NCBI GenBank assembly: GCA_023459055.1
Contig: JAEWVR010000009.1
Location: 216,680 to 280,679 of the forward strand
DNA length: 64,000 bases
From: Fibrobacterota bacterium
Lineage (GTDB): Bacteria > Fibrobacterota > Chitinivibrionia > Chitinivibrionales > Chitinispirillaceae
Reading direction: 5' to 3'
The position numbers and the translations under genes are program-made. Every line of letters starts with the position of its first letter. Positions within the stretch are counted from its first letter, which is position 1. Positions 51,721-60,418 of the stretch are shown here, one piece after another. The notes beneath the pieces were generated by a model, which was given only the letters and a program-made list of their open reading frames with translations, was not told where the DNA came from and did not search any database.

Positions 51721-52542
51721 GTGTCTATGAACATTAGAATTTATGTCGTCGCGACTGTCTTCAGTGCTTTATTAATAGTTTCTACCGGCTGTAAAGAGAA
51801 AAAAAAGGAAAGTGCACCAGTTGTCAGCAATACAACAACTACTACAGCAAAAACAACAGCAACAACGAAGGATGATACTCAAAAAAAGGATTCAGAGCAA
51901 GGTATAGTCTGTGTCTACGAAAAGCATTATATCAAGGATAAACCATCAAAGGACGGTAAGTCTTTTACATCCATAAGCAAAGGTGAAACGATACAGGATC
52001 TGGGTGAAACTGTTACAGATAACACTGAAAAGAAGCCTGTTGTGTATTACAAGATACGTCTTTCAGACGGAAAAGAGGGCTGGGCACCAGCATCAGGAAT
52101 ACGGGTAAATGCAACAGCAGCAGTCTTTACCGTTACCGCATCTGTATACTCTCGCCCGGATCTGCTAACGATTACTGATGTCAAAATGCAGCCCATGTAC
52201 TTTGTGGCAATTACAGAGCGTAATGATGACTGGGCAAAAGTCGCCTGGACAGAAGGATATACACCAAAAGAGGGATGGGTAAAAAACAATGCTTTGACAA
52301 CATCAAAAGAAGATGTTGCTACTGCAATACTAATTACCAGAAAGCTTGATGCGAAGGATAATATTCCAGCAATTGACAAAATGAAATCACTGATTGCAGA
52401 TGCCCCCTACCCCGGCTCACTATTCATTGAAGAATTGAAGAAAAAAGTTGAATCGCAGGAAATGGCGACTTCAAATGCCGCAAATGCAACAATTTCAACA
52501 ACCGATGAATCAACTGACACAACAACATCTTCCAATGAATAA
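51721..52542 (+). CDS. lipoprotein with SH3-like domains
   Basis: A 273-residue protein. The signal peptide ends with lipobox V-S-T-G-C, followed by a Lys/Glu- and Thr-rich linker. An SH3-like domain (~60-125; V-Y-E-K-H-Y-I-K-D-K-P, G-E-T-I-Q-D-L, G-K-E-G-W-A-P) and a second similar one (~128-190; V-Y-S-R-P-D, W-A-K-V-A-W, E-G-W-V-K-N) follow. The C-terminus is Ser/Thr-rich. AAGGA lies six bases before GTG 51721; an ATG two codons later is the alternative start. Bacterial SH3 domains bind cell-wall peptides. A strong hairpin follows the stop. Confidence 0.85.
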   Translation: MSMNIRIYVVATVFSALLIVSTGCKEKKKESAPVVSNTTTTTAKTTATTKDDTQKKDSEQGIVCVYEKHYIKDKPSKDGKSFTSISKGETIQDLGETVTDNTEKKPVVYYKIRLSDGKEGWAPASGIRVNATAAVFTVTASVYSRPDLLTITDVKMQPMYFVAITERNDDWAKVAWTEGYTPKEGWVKNNALTTSKEDVATAILITRKLDAKDNIPAIDKMKSLIADAPYPGSLFIEELKKKVESQEMATSNAANATISTTDESTDTTTSSNE

Positions 52543-52556
52543 ATACTATTTTGTAT

Positions 52557-52585
52557 GATTGAGCAGATTACAGATCTGCTCAATC
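52557..52585. terminator. 12-bp perfect hairpin between SH3 lipoprotein and permease genes
   Basis: GATTGAGCAGAT and ATCTGCTCAATC form a perfect stem with a 5-base loop 15 bases after the stop. A T-tract is lacking, so it may stabilise the mRNA end or act as a partial terminator. Confidence 0.55.
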
Positions 52586-52640
52586 TCAACTTATATGCAA
52601 AAATATTTATACATATGGCTTTTTAGTACAGGATTCTCTA

Positions 52641-53837
52641 ATGGCACAGCGTAAAAAACATGATAGACCAAAAAAATCTAACAAAAAAGAGTCTTCAGAT
52701 TCACCAGCAACTTCTGAACAGGGAACGCTGACGCAACGTCTCAAAGCGATTCAAAAAACGAATCTTGAACATAATACTGTCTCATTGAATCGTAAAACAT
52801 TGCTGATCCTGCTTGGTATTCTTGGAATTACACTTTTCTTTATCGTAAAAATGTTCATCGTACCGGTGATTCTGGCACTCTGTTTTACCACACTCTTTTA
52901 TCCGATGTATTCTTTATTTTTAAAGATAACCCGCAATAACAAACCGATATCATCAATACTATGCTGCCTTGCGCTGTTTTTTGGCTTACTTATACCTACA
53001 TATCTTCTAATTCAAATGATTGCCAAAGAGTTAATTCAATTTTACGGTACAGCAGAACCGGTTATTAAGGATCTAATTCATAAAGGTGATGAAAGCAGTT
53101 TTGCGAAACTGTTAGAACACCCTCTGCTCGCATCACTCCATTCAATAAATATCGACTGGCAAAGTTTACTTTTCAGTGCATTGAAAACTGTCGGCGGCTA
53201 TGGAACGACACTCCTGAATAAAACATCCACTGAAGTGTTATCACTTATTTTGACATTTGCCATAATGTTCTTTACCATGTTTTACCTCTTCCTTGACGGT
53301 GAAAAATTACTACGAAGACTTCAGTATTTAAGTCCGTTACGCCATGAGTATGATGAACTGCTGTTTAAACGTTTTCTTATGATATCAAGAGCTACTATCC
53401 GCGGAACAATTGTTATCGGACTGGCTCAGGGACTTTTAGGTGGCCTTACATTTCTTGCTGTTGGAATAAAGTCGTGGCTGCTCTGGGGATTTGTCATGGT
53501 CATGTTTTCCCTGATTCCCTTTACAGGTGCCTGGATGGTAATGCTTCCTGCAGCACTGTTTCAGGTAATCTATGGCCACTACTGGAAAGCCTTTATTATT
53601 ACCGTAATGTGCATTCTTGTTGTGTCTACTATTGATAATATTCTTCGTCCCCGCCTTGTCGGCAATGAGGCGAAAATGCACGACCTGATCGTTTTATTCT
53701 CAACACTTGGCGGTATCGTAGTCTATGGAATCATGGGATTTATAATAGGCCCTGTAATTGCTGCTCTTTTTATGACTGTACTTGACATGTATGGAATAGA
53801 ATATGAAACAGAACTTAATAAACATGAAAATCAATAA
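52641..53837 (+). CDS. AI-2E-family permease (PF01594)
   Basis: A 398-residue membrane protein. A basic, hydrophilic ~45-residue N-terminal tail is followed by about seven membrane segments. Family landmarks are F-I-V-P-V-I-L-A-L-C-F near the first segment pair, M-F-Y-L-F-L-D-G-E, Q-G-L-L-G-G-L-T-F, F-S-L-I-P-F-T-G-A-W and D-N-I-L-R-P-R-L-V-G with G-P-V-I-A-A-L-F near the end. Members export small molecules or act as Na/H antiporters, so the AI-2 label is historic. It is followed after 52 bases by a zinc-ribbon protein. Confidence 0.92.
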   Translation: MAQRKKHDRPKKSNKKESSDSPATSEQGTLTQRLKAIQKTNLEHNTVSLNRKTLLILLGILGITLFFIVKMFIVPVILALCFTTLFYPMYSLFLKITRNNKPISSILCCLALFFGLLIPTYLLIQMIAKELIQFYGTAEPVIKDLIHKGDESSFAKLLEHPLLASLHSINIDWQSLLFSALKTVGGYGTTLLNKTSTEVLSLILTFAIMFFTMFYLFLDGEKLLRRLQYLSPLRHEYDELLFKRFLMISRATIRGTIVIGLAQGLLGGLTFLAVGIKSWLLWGFVMVMFSLIPFTGAWMVMLPAALFQVIYGHYWKAFIITVMCILVVSTIDNILRPRLVGNEAKMHDLIVLFSTLGGIVVYGIMGFIIGPVIAALFMTVLDMYGIEYETELNKHENQ

Positions 53838-53889
53838 ACAGCTCTAATAGCAGGCATATTATTTTTTCTTATACAATCAACAGGATTAC

Positions 53890-54261
53890 ATGATGAATTG
53901 TCCAAAATGCAGTAGTGAGATGAGTATTATAAAATACGATTATGTTCAGATTGACAAATGTCCAACCTGTAACGGAATCTGGTTTGATCTTATGGAACGT
54001 GAGGATCTCCTGGAAATGAAGGGTTCTGAGATGATTGATACACCCGTTTTGCAAAAGCCGGTTGAAACCGGAAGTAACGTGGAAGTTAAAATCAATTGTC
54101 CAAAATGTAATGTCAAAATGCATGTTCTCCATGATATACTTCAGAATCAGATTGAATATGAGCAGTGTGGTTCCTGCAGAGGCATATTCCTTGACAAGGG
54201 TGAATTTACCGATTTAAAAGACTTCAGTTTTGAAGATTTTTACCGGTCATTAAAAGCATAA
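53890..54261 (+). CDS. double zf-TFIIB-like zinc-ribbon protein
   Basis: A 123-residue protein with two zinc-ribbon units. The first is M-N-C-P-K-C-S-S-E-M with C-P-T-C-N-G-I-W-F-D. The second is I-N-C-P-K-C-N-V-K-M with C-G-S-C-R-G-I-F-L-D-K-G-E. C-P-x-C and C-x-x-C-x-G-x-W/F-x-D are the signature of the zf-TFIIB family. Its role is unknown, probably nucleic acid or protein binding. It likely shares a transcript with the permease gene. Confidence 0.9.
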   Translation: MMNCPKCSSEMSIIKYDYVQIDKCPTCNGIWFDLMEREDLLEMKGSEMIDTPVLQKPVETGSNVEVKINCPKCNVKMHVLHDILQNQIEYEQCGSCRGIFLDKGEFTDLKDFSFEDFYRSLKA

Positions 54262-54343
54262 CTGTTGTGGATACAACACGTATACACGGCATTATAAGTG
54301 TTCTGTTTGTTATTCCTTAAAATAGACACCATAATGTAAAATT

Positions 54344-54979
54344 TTACATTTCCTGTCCTTCAGCCTCATGAGCTTCATATACCTCATATGCTGTTGACAA
54401 AAATTCTTCAGCGTGTTCGATATCAGTTAGCCCTTCGCAAACAATTTTCCACATATTAGCATGTGTATCAATTGAATGAAGCACACTCTCAGTAATAAAC
54501 GAAAAGTCCTGCATATCCCAGTCCTCACCCCAACCGGCATTAAAAGTAATCTGATAATGGTTTTCCGGATCATTCTTATAGATCATCATTGATGGCGGAT
54601 TACCGCTGAAACGGGTATTACCCAGTATTTCATGTATGATCGGGATATCTGCTGTTTCGTCAAGCGACAGAAAAAATTCATTATTAATCATCCAGTGATC
54701 GGTATAACACTCAATCTCGGTTCTGCATACCGGTTCTTCGTCATCAAAAAGCATAAACGACAACACCCTTAACAACACCGCAGTGTCACCACTTTCGATG
54801 TCAGCTTCAAATTCAGGCTCAAGTTTAAGTTCGAGCCCTTTGACATGATTTTTTATTTCATCCCACAATTTCAGAAGTACGTTATCGATTTGCGCTCTTT
54901 TATCAGGATTTTCAATTCTTATAACTCCATTATTTTCGTCGGCCTTTTCAGCAGCATCAAGTATCCAGTTTTTAGCCAT
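54344..54979 (-). CDS. hypothetical acidic protein, 211 aa
   Basis: A soluble, strongly acidic protein without signal peptide. The N-terminus is helical (N-W-I-L-D-A-A-E-K-A-D-E-N-N-G). The middle has R-T-E-I-E-C-Y-T-D-H-W and a Trp-Gly-Glu-Asp-Trp turn, and the end is helical and Glu-rich. I do not recognise the family. It converges with the zinc-ribbon gene. The upstream 258 bases to the next gene are AT-rich with nothing I can call. Confidence 0.6.
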   Translation of the reverse strand: MAKNWILDAAEKADENNGVIRIENPDKRAQIDNVLLKLWDEIKNHVKGLELKLEPEFEADIESGDTAVLLRVLSFMLFDDEEPVCRTEIECYTDHWMINNEFFLSLDETADIPIIHEILGNTRFSGNPPSMMIYKNDPENHYQITFNAGWGEDWDMQDFSFITESVLHSIDTHANMWKIVCEGLTDIEHAEEFLSTAYEVYEAHEAEGQEM

Positions 54980-55237
54980 AATTACCTTTATTTTTCAACA
55001 AGTTATTTGTTTTCTTACTGTGCAGAAATCCCTGCAAACACAATGCTATTAAGATAATTTCCAATGGCAAAATAAGCAAATGGATATTGTAGTATATACA
55101 ACACTCATAATGTTCAATGTACGCTCCGTAAAATACTATAGCGACCTTATGCGTTTGTTAACATTAACAATGATTTATAATTGTTTTGATACTGGTGATT
55201 TGCATTTCTGTTCTTTTTATCATATATTTAAATAAGT

Positions 55238-55627
55238 ATGAGTACTTTATTACATAAACGGAATTCAACACTTAGTGTTTTTGCTGCTTTTTTGCTGTTT
55301 TTTTCATCTGAAAAATACGCATCATCAGTATTTTCTTTTTTTTCAGAATCATTTCATTTACAAGATACAACAATTACCCAAATTGATTCTATCAGGCATT
55401 TTGTCATCGGTGATTTATTCGTATTTTGTACAGATACCCAGAATACCATTTCTGATAGTGATCATGAACATTTAACGGCTAATTTTTTATCACGAACTTT
55501 ATGTCAAAATAAACACAGCATAATTGCCCGGCTGGTATTACAATACAGACAGCTCTTTTATCACAACTCATTCACTCAATTCCGTCTTGATATCAAACGT
55601 TCAAATCTGCCAGCATATCCAGCCTGA
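55238..55627 (+). CDS. possible small exported protein upstream of secA-like gene
   Basis: This 129-residue frame starts with a Lys-Arg and hydrophobic segment (T-L-S-V-F-A-A-F-L-L-F-F-S) like a signal peptide. The rest includes D-S-I-R-H-F-V-I-G-D-L-F-V-F-C-T-D-T and a basic, Phe/Tyr-rich end. No ribosome binding site is clear and no family is recognised. The 209-base gap to the secA-like gene contains nothing I can name. It could be a random frame in AT-rich DNA. Confidence 0.35.
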   Translation: MSTLLHKRNSTLSVFAAFLLFFSSEKYASSVFSFFSESFHLQDTTITQIDSIRHFVIGDLFVFCTDTQNTISDSDHEHLTANFLSRTLCQNKHSIIARLVLQYRQLFYHNSFTQFRLDIKRSNLPAYPA

Positions 55628-55836
55628 TCAATACTTAAACATAGTACCTTTTAATCACCACCTGTATCTGACGATTCAGGTATTAAGCGTTTACTTCAGA
55701 GTAATGTAAATACGTACTGTCTCAGAGTCATTTCAACACTCGATACATTTACTCTACACAGAAACATCTGAAAAACTCTGTAGCAGACTGCTTTAGCTTG
55801 TCATTTTCACATTTGATACAAAGGATACGTGTCATA

Positions 55837-58254
55837 ATGCTTAAGCAATTAACACAAAAAATAATCAGTTTACGCGATCGTATTGAGGGTCACCAGATAA
55901 TTACTGATCTTACACAATTCAGGGATCATTTACAAAAAATACATACAATCGAAAAACGGCTACACATGAGTACTGATACGCAATTAGCACAGTATTCAAG
56001 ACGTATAATGCATTTGATCAATCATTTGGATTATCCCGATATATTTATTGATGTCTTTTATGCCCTCGTTTCTGAAGCACTACGACGAACACTCAATGTT
56101 GAATCCTTTGATGAGCAGATCATGGGAGCAATTGCTTTACACAAAGGATATCTGATTGAAATGCAAACCGGTGAAGGCAAGACATTTACTGCTATTTTTG
56201 CAGCCAGCTTTAACGCGTTGCGCAAACAGGGTGTTCATATAATCACTTTCAATGATTATCTTGCAAAACGTGATGCATTATGGGCTAAAAATGCCTATGC
56301 ACTTCTTGGTTTATCGTGTGCATATATACAGGATTCGATGTCTTCAGAAGAACGACAAAATGCCTACAGTGCAGATATCACGTACATGACAGCAAGAGAG
56401 TGCGGATTTGATTATCTTCGTGATAGTGTATGTTATTCTGTATCCGACCAGGTACAACGACCATTCTCGTATGCAATTATTGATGAAGCAGATTCAATTC
56501 TCATTGACGAATCAAGAATACCGCTTGTAATTGCTGACTCCGGTGCTGATAACGCAACTGGTATTGATCTTTTTGCCATATCGGATACAATAAAAGAACT
56601 TAAAGAGCATGATGACTATAATTCAGATCCCTACAGCAGGAATATTTATCTTACTGAAAATGGACTTATCAAGTGCGAAACGATGCTTCGCTGCGAAAAC
56701 ATTTATGAGAATGGAAATAACTATCTTCTATCGGCTATTCAATCAGCACTTCATGCTACATTTCTATTACATAAAGATAAGGATTATATTGTAAAAGGTA
56801 ATCAGATCGCAATTGTTGATGAACACACAGGACGAGTGGCACATAACCGGCGATGGCCTGATTCACTGCAAAAAGCAGTTGAAATAAAAGAGGGAATCAT
56901 ATCAAGTTTGCACAGCAGGATTCTCAATACTATTACATTGCAACATCTTTTCAGATTATATCCCAAATTATGTGGTATGACTGCAACGGCGCAGGATTCG
57001 TGGGAGGAATTTAAAAAATTCTATAATCTTGACATAGTTGTACTTCCTAATCATAAAACTTGTATCAGGAAAGATTTGAACGATAGGTTGTTTGCAACAA
57101 AAGAGGAAAAATACAAGGCAATTCTTGATGATATCTGTGCTAATCATGCAAACTGCAGACCGGTTCTTGCCGGTACGCAAACCATTACAGAATCGGAATA
57201 CATTGCACAAATGTTAAAAGAACGAGGCCTGACATGCACGATTTTAAACGCAAAGAACGATTCTGAAGAAGCATTGATTATAGCAAATGCCGGAAAACCG
57301 GGAGCCGTTACCATCTCAACTAATATGGCTGGAAGAGGTACTGATATTAAACTTGGACCAGACAGTCAGAAAAGCTACCAATTAGTAAAAAATAATGGTG
57401 GTCTTCATGTGATAGGTTGTGGCAGATTTGAATCCAGACGTATTGATAATCAACTGCGTGGACGTTCTGCGCGTCAGGGTGATCCCGGTACTTCCTGTTT
57501 TTTCATGAGCCTTGAAGATGATATGTTCCGGAAATACCGTCTTGACGAATTGCTGCCTTCACGGATGAAAAAAAATGCAGCAGATTCCAGGATTCAAAAC
57601 CGGCCGGTGATCATGAACGAAATAAATAGAGTTCAACGAATTATCAGCGGCCAGAATCTTGACATCAAAATAGATCTGTATAAATACAGTGCACTGCTCG
57701 AACAGCAGCGAACTATTCTGTTTACTAAACGCAAAGAAATCCTCGAAACTGATTCTGCATCATTTTTTTTTAAAGAACATGATCCTGATATGTACCGGAA
57801 ATTATGCAATGTTACAAACAGTGAGAACCTCTTATCTATATGTCGCACTATTCATCTATCGGTTATAGACAATTGCTGGTCTGATTATATTATGGCGATG
57901 CTTGATATCAAAGACAGCATTCACCTGCAGCGCATTGGCGGACAAAACCCTCTCTTTGAGTATCGTAAAATATCGCTATCACATTTTGGGTTACTCCTTG
58001 AAGAGATCGATAGCAAAGCAATTGAGCTTTTAAAATCTCTCTCCCGGGAAGATATCCTGAATCAGTCTTTTCAAAAATCATTAAAAATTCCATCAGCAAC
58101 ATGGACTTATTTTATTAGCGATAATCCTTTTGAACAGTATAATTTAATAGACATTGGTACAAATGCAGCATTATCGTATGGTGCACTGTTAACGTGGCCT
58201 ATTTTTATGGTATATGCAATAATAAAAAGGTTTCAAAGGAAACGAGATGTATAA
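55837..58254 (+). CDS. accessory SecA-like ATPase with C-terminal hydrophobic anchor
   Basis: An 805-residue SecA-family motor. The nucleotide-binding half has I-E-M-Q-T-G-E-G-K-T with the Walker A near residue 109, T-F-N-D-Y-L-A-K-R-D-A and I-I-D-E-A-D-S-I-L-I-D-E. The second half has S-T-N-M-A-G-R-G-T-D-I-K-L-G and R-R-I-D-N-Q-L-R-G-R-S-A-R-Q-G-D-P-G. It lacks the zinc-binding C-terminal tail of housekeeping SecA. Instead it ends with A-L-S-Y-G-A-L-L-T-W-P-I-F-M-V-Y-A-I-I followed by basic residues, a likely membrane anchor. ATG 55837 is preferred over an upstream TTG because AAGGA lies 11 bases before it. It may export a dedicated substrate; the housekeeping SecA is not in the window. Confidence 0.85.
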   Translation: MLKQLTQKIISLRDRIEGHQIITDLTQFRDHLQKIHTIEKRLHMSTDTQLAQYSRRIMHLINHLDYPDIFIDVFYALVSEALRRTLNVESFDEQIMGAIALHKGYLIEMQTGEGKTFTAIFAASFNALRKQGVHIITFNDYLAKRDALWAKNAYALLGLSCAYIQDSMSSEERQNAYSADITYMTARECGFDYLRDSVCYSVSDQVQRPFSYAIIDEADSILIDESRIPLVIADSGADNATGIDLFAISDTIKELKEHDDYNSDPYSRNIYLTENGLIKCETMLRCENIYENGNNYLLSAIQSALHATFLLHKDKDYIVKGNQIAIVDEHTGRVAHNRRWPDSLQKAVEIKEGIISSLHSRILNTITLQHLFRLYPKLCGMTATAQDSWEEFKKFYNLDIVVLPNHKTCIRKDLNDRLFATKEEKYKAILDDICANHANCRPVLAGTQTITESEYIAQMLKERGLTCTILNAKNDSEEALIIANAGKPGAVTISTNMAGRGTDIKLGPDSQKSYQLVKNNGGLHVIGCGRFESRRIDNQLRGRSARQGDPGTSCFFMSLEDDMFRKYRLDELLPSRMKKNAADSRIQNRPVIMNEINRVQRIISGQNLDIKIDLYKYSALLEQQRTILFTKRKEILETDSASFFFKEHDPDMYRKLCNVTNSENLLSICRTIHLSVIDNCWSDYIMAMLDIKDSIHLQRIGGQNPLFEYRKISLSHFGLLLEEIDSKAIELLKSLSREDILNQSFQKSLKIPSATWTYFISDNPFEQYNLIDIGTNAALSYGALLTWPIFMVYAIIKRFQRKRDV

Positions 58255-58421
58255 TCCTAAAATCCGCAGTTGGATCGTGGTGCTATGCGCAAGCTATTAT
58301 CCCATCTTGCATTACAAAAATGCTCACCATACTGCACCGAGTATGCCTGCGCTTTTTGTAAAACAATCTGTAATAATATCTTGTGCATATCACTCACGCT
58401 CAACCGCGGGATTTAGGATAA

Positions 58422-58934
58422 TTAGCGGCAATACTCACTGCAGAATTTATTTACCTGCTTGCGTAAAATTGGTTTGTCAAGAATTATTGCACCATGCATT
58501 TTCATATGTTCGACTTCGATGGAACTTTTTCTTGACGAACAGGCAAATATTCTTGTGTCGGGGAGTAATATTTTCGCTGATGCAAAAGCATCCATTACAA
58601 GATTGTAATCACTTGGCGGATCAATATCGAGAATTAAATTCGGAATTTGATGATCCATGCAAAAGGTAATCATTTTTTCAGGATCACTCAAAAAAGCAAT
58701 CACTGTTTCGTTACGAAGCATTTCAATCATTGAATGAATAAACGGACACTCTGTTCCGAATAAAACAACCTTGACAGTATCCGGAGACAACTCTGTATCA
58801 TCAGATTCGAGCTCTTCTTCTTCAACATTGTCAAGCTGTTCCTGACGTTTTCTCAGACGATCCCAACGGTTACGATCAATTATTTCAAGCAGTTTATCAA
58901 AGGATTCTTTGTCGAGTTTATTTGAAAATGCCAT
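58422..58934 (-). CDS. atypical response-regulator receiver-like protein
   Basis: A 170-residue protein. A ~50-residue charged N-terminal region (K-R-Q-E-Q-L-D-N-V-E-E-E-E-L-E) precedes a receiver-like domain. This has V-K-V-V-L-F-G-T, N-L-I-L-D-I-D with a possible phosphoacceptor Asp, F-A-C-S-S, and I-I-L-D-K-P-I with the conserved Lys-Pro. The acidic pair that binds Mg at the first strand is absent, so phosphorylation may not occur. The gene lies nine bases downstream of thyX-like and on the same strand, so they are probably co-transcribed. Confidence 0.6.
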   Translation of the reverse strand: MAFSNKLDKESFDKLLEIIDRNRWDRLRKRQEQLDNVEEEELESDDTELSPDTVKVVLFGTECPFIHSMIEMLRNETVIAFLSDPEKMITFCMDHQIPNLILDIDPPSDYNLVMDAFASAKILLPDTRIFACSSRKSSIEVEHMKMHGAIILDKPILRKQVNKFCSEYCR

Positions 58935-58943
58935 AGTTCAATC

Positions 58944-60296
58944 TCATTCCGGTTCTGCTGTTCCAATCTGAATGAACGGTTGTAACTCAGGTACATTTTT
59001 ACAAAGTTTATGTGCAGCTGCCGCCAGATGTTCTGCATAACGGAAATGAGCTCCCATACCGGTTCTCAATTCAATTTCGTAAATGAATTTATCAGCATGC
59101 GTTGAATGTTCGAATGCAACCTGTGTACCAAGATGTAACGCATATACATACGCAGCGGCATTATCACGTTTGACAAGTTTATTCAGAAATGATGCAGTTT
59201 TGTCAAAAAGCAGTTGCTGCCGTTCATGAGAAACGCCTTGAGGGAGGTAAAAACCAACCGGTACCATTGGCGTAAATCTGTATCCACTTCTGTGACGGTT
59301 CAAATCGCGTAGTTCAGCTATTGCCATATTATTCCATGCAGCCCGAACTACCATTCTCTTGACTGTAGGACTGCATGTACTGTATCTGTTCACTTTGCCA
59401 TTGAACGAATTATTCAGTGGAATAATCTCACCAAGAAAATCAGGGTAATTTCTTTCAACAGCAATAAATACATCATCCCTGACACTTTTATATGATATAC
59501 CATTTTTCTTTATTGACTGTACTGCATAGTCAAGAAGCAGCGATGACTGTGCAGTACTTGCAGCATCAGGAGTACTGTGCCTGACCATACGGGGAACAAA
59601 CTTATTGAGTTCTGTACGGATTTGCGCCGCACATGCATGGGCTTCTTCAAGCTGCAGCGAATCGAGAATTTTAATGGTTTCAGCCCACACGCGAGCAGTC
59701 ATAACATAGGCAGCATTTGTTCGTGTCGCAAAGGGTATAAAATAACGTGCTCTGTCAAGTGCATAGTTTTTTCTCAGTCGATCAGCAACTTTCGGAGTTG
59801 CATTGGAAGGAAGTCTTACAACTGATGGATCCCGCTGTGCATCTGCGTCAAGCCTGTCGTAGACATCCTGATACAGTTCAAACGACATTCCCATAATACC
59901 AACCCACTCTGCCGCAAGATCATCAGGAATACCGATTGACTTTGGATCCGGAAGGCTGCTTTTGTCAAGCTTGATATACCGTGTGCTTGACTCCTGACCA
60001 TCACACAATTGTGCTATCTCGAAAATCTTATATGCAAGGTACATTGAGCAGCCATCAACAACAATCGCAATACCACCGCTCATTCCTGTAATTGATGCAT
60101 GCCCGTAATCAACAAACCTGAAAATTGCATCAACAGCTTTATCCGGATCATTCCAGTCAATTGACTGAAGAATGGATTCAATACCCTTGTTTGACCGGGA
60201 ATACTTTGCAAGGCAACTTGCCAGTAGTTCAGGAGTTACTGTGGGATTATCTTTCGCCCCAGGCGGAGGAACTATACCGATTGCAGTGACTTTCAT
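58944..60296 (-). CDS. ThyX-like (FAD-dependent thymidylate synthase family), long form
   Basis: A 450-residue protein with two ThyX-like halves. The first half has Y-G-H-A-S-I-T-G-M-S and C-D-G-Q-E-S-S-T-R-Y-I near residue 100, which retains the E-x-S-x-R-Y end of the ThyX motif but lacks R-H-R. The second half has E-L-R-D-L-N-R-H-R-S-G-Y-R-F near 350. Members make dTMP from dUMP using FAD and methylene-folate; activity for this long form is inferred. ATG 60296 was chosen over ATG 60302 because AGGGA precedes it by six bases. A hairpin separates it from ahcY upstream. Confidence 0.75.
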   Translation of the reverse strand: MKVTAIGIVPPPGAKDNPTVTPELLASCLAKYSRSNKGIESILQSIDWNDPDKAVDAIFRFVDYGHASITGMSGGIAIVVDGCSMYLAYKIFEIAQLCDGQESSTRYIKLDKSSLPDPKSIGIPDDLAAEWVGIMGMSFELYQDVYDRLDADAQRDPSVVRLPSNATPKVADRLRKNYALDRARYFIPFATRTNAAYVMTARVWAETIKILDSLQLEEAHACAAQIRTELNKFVPRMVRHSTPDAASTAQSSLLLDYAVQSIKKNGISYKSVRDDVFIAVERNYPDFLGEIIPLNNSFNGKVNRYSTCSPTVKRMVVRAAWNNMAIAELRDLNRHRSGYRFTPMVPVGFYLPQGVSHERQQLLFDKTASFLNKLVKRDNAAAYVYALHLGTQVAFEHSTHADKFIYEIELRTGMGAHFRYAEHLAAAAHKLCKNVPELQPFIQIGTAEPE

Positions 60297-60369
60297 GCAC
60301 ATTCCCTGATGAAAATAGTGACTGATAATTCGTAATTAGTTACTGGCTCAACATACATATAAACATGAT

Positions 60370-60395
60370 ACGGGCAACGAAACCTCGTTACCCGT
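60370..60395 (-). terminator. hairpin after ahcY
   Basis: ACGGGCAACGA and TCGTTACCCGT form an 11-bp stem around AACC. On the minus strand every position pairs (one G-T), and ATCATGTTTAT follows. This fits a terminator for the minus-strand ahcY gene. Confidence 0.6.
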
Positions 60396-60418
60396 CACAT
60401 GTCATTTATTACACTGTA

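Noticed and set aside
58285..58416. 43-codon frame with P-Y-C-T-E-Y-A, loosely like the C-S-E-Y-A motif of YidD, just behind the secA-like gene
   Set aside because: It is too short for YidD, lacks the later C-H-P/G-G-x-D-P part and has no strong ribosome binding site. At best it is a decayed remnant, and the resemblance could be chance.
58247..58669. 140-codon plus-strand frame whose ATG overlaps the secA-like stop
   Set aside because: Its second half is the antisense of the receiver-like gene and its first half lacks protein-like composition.
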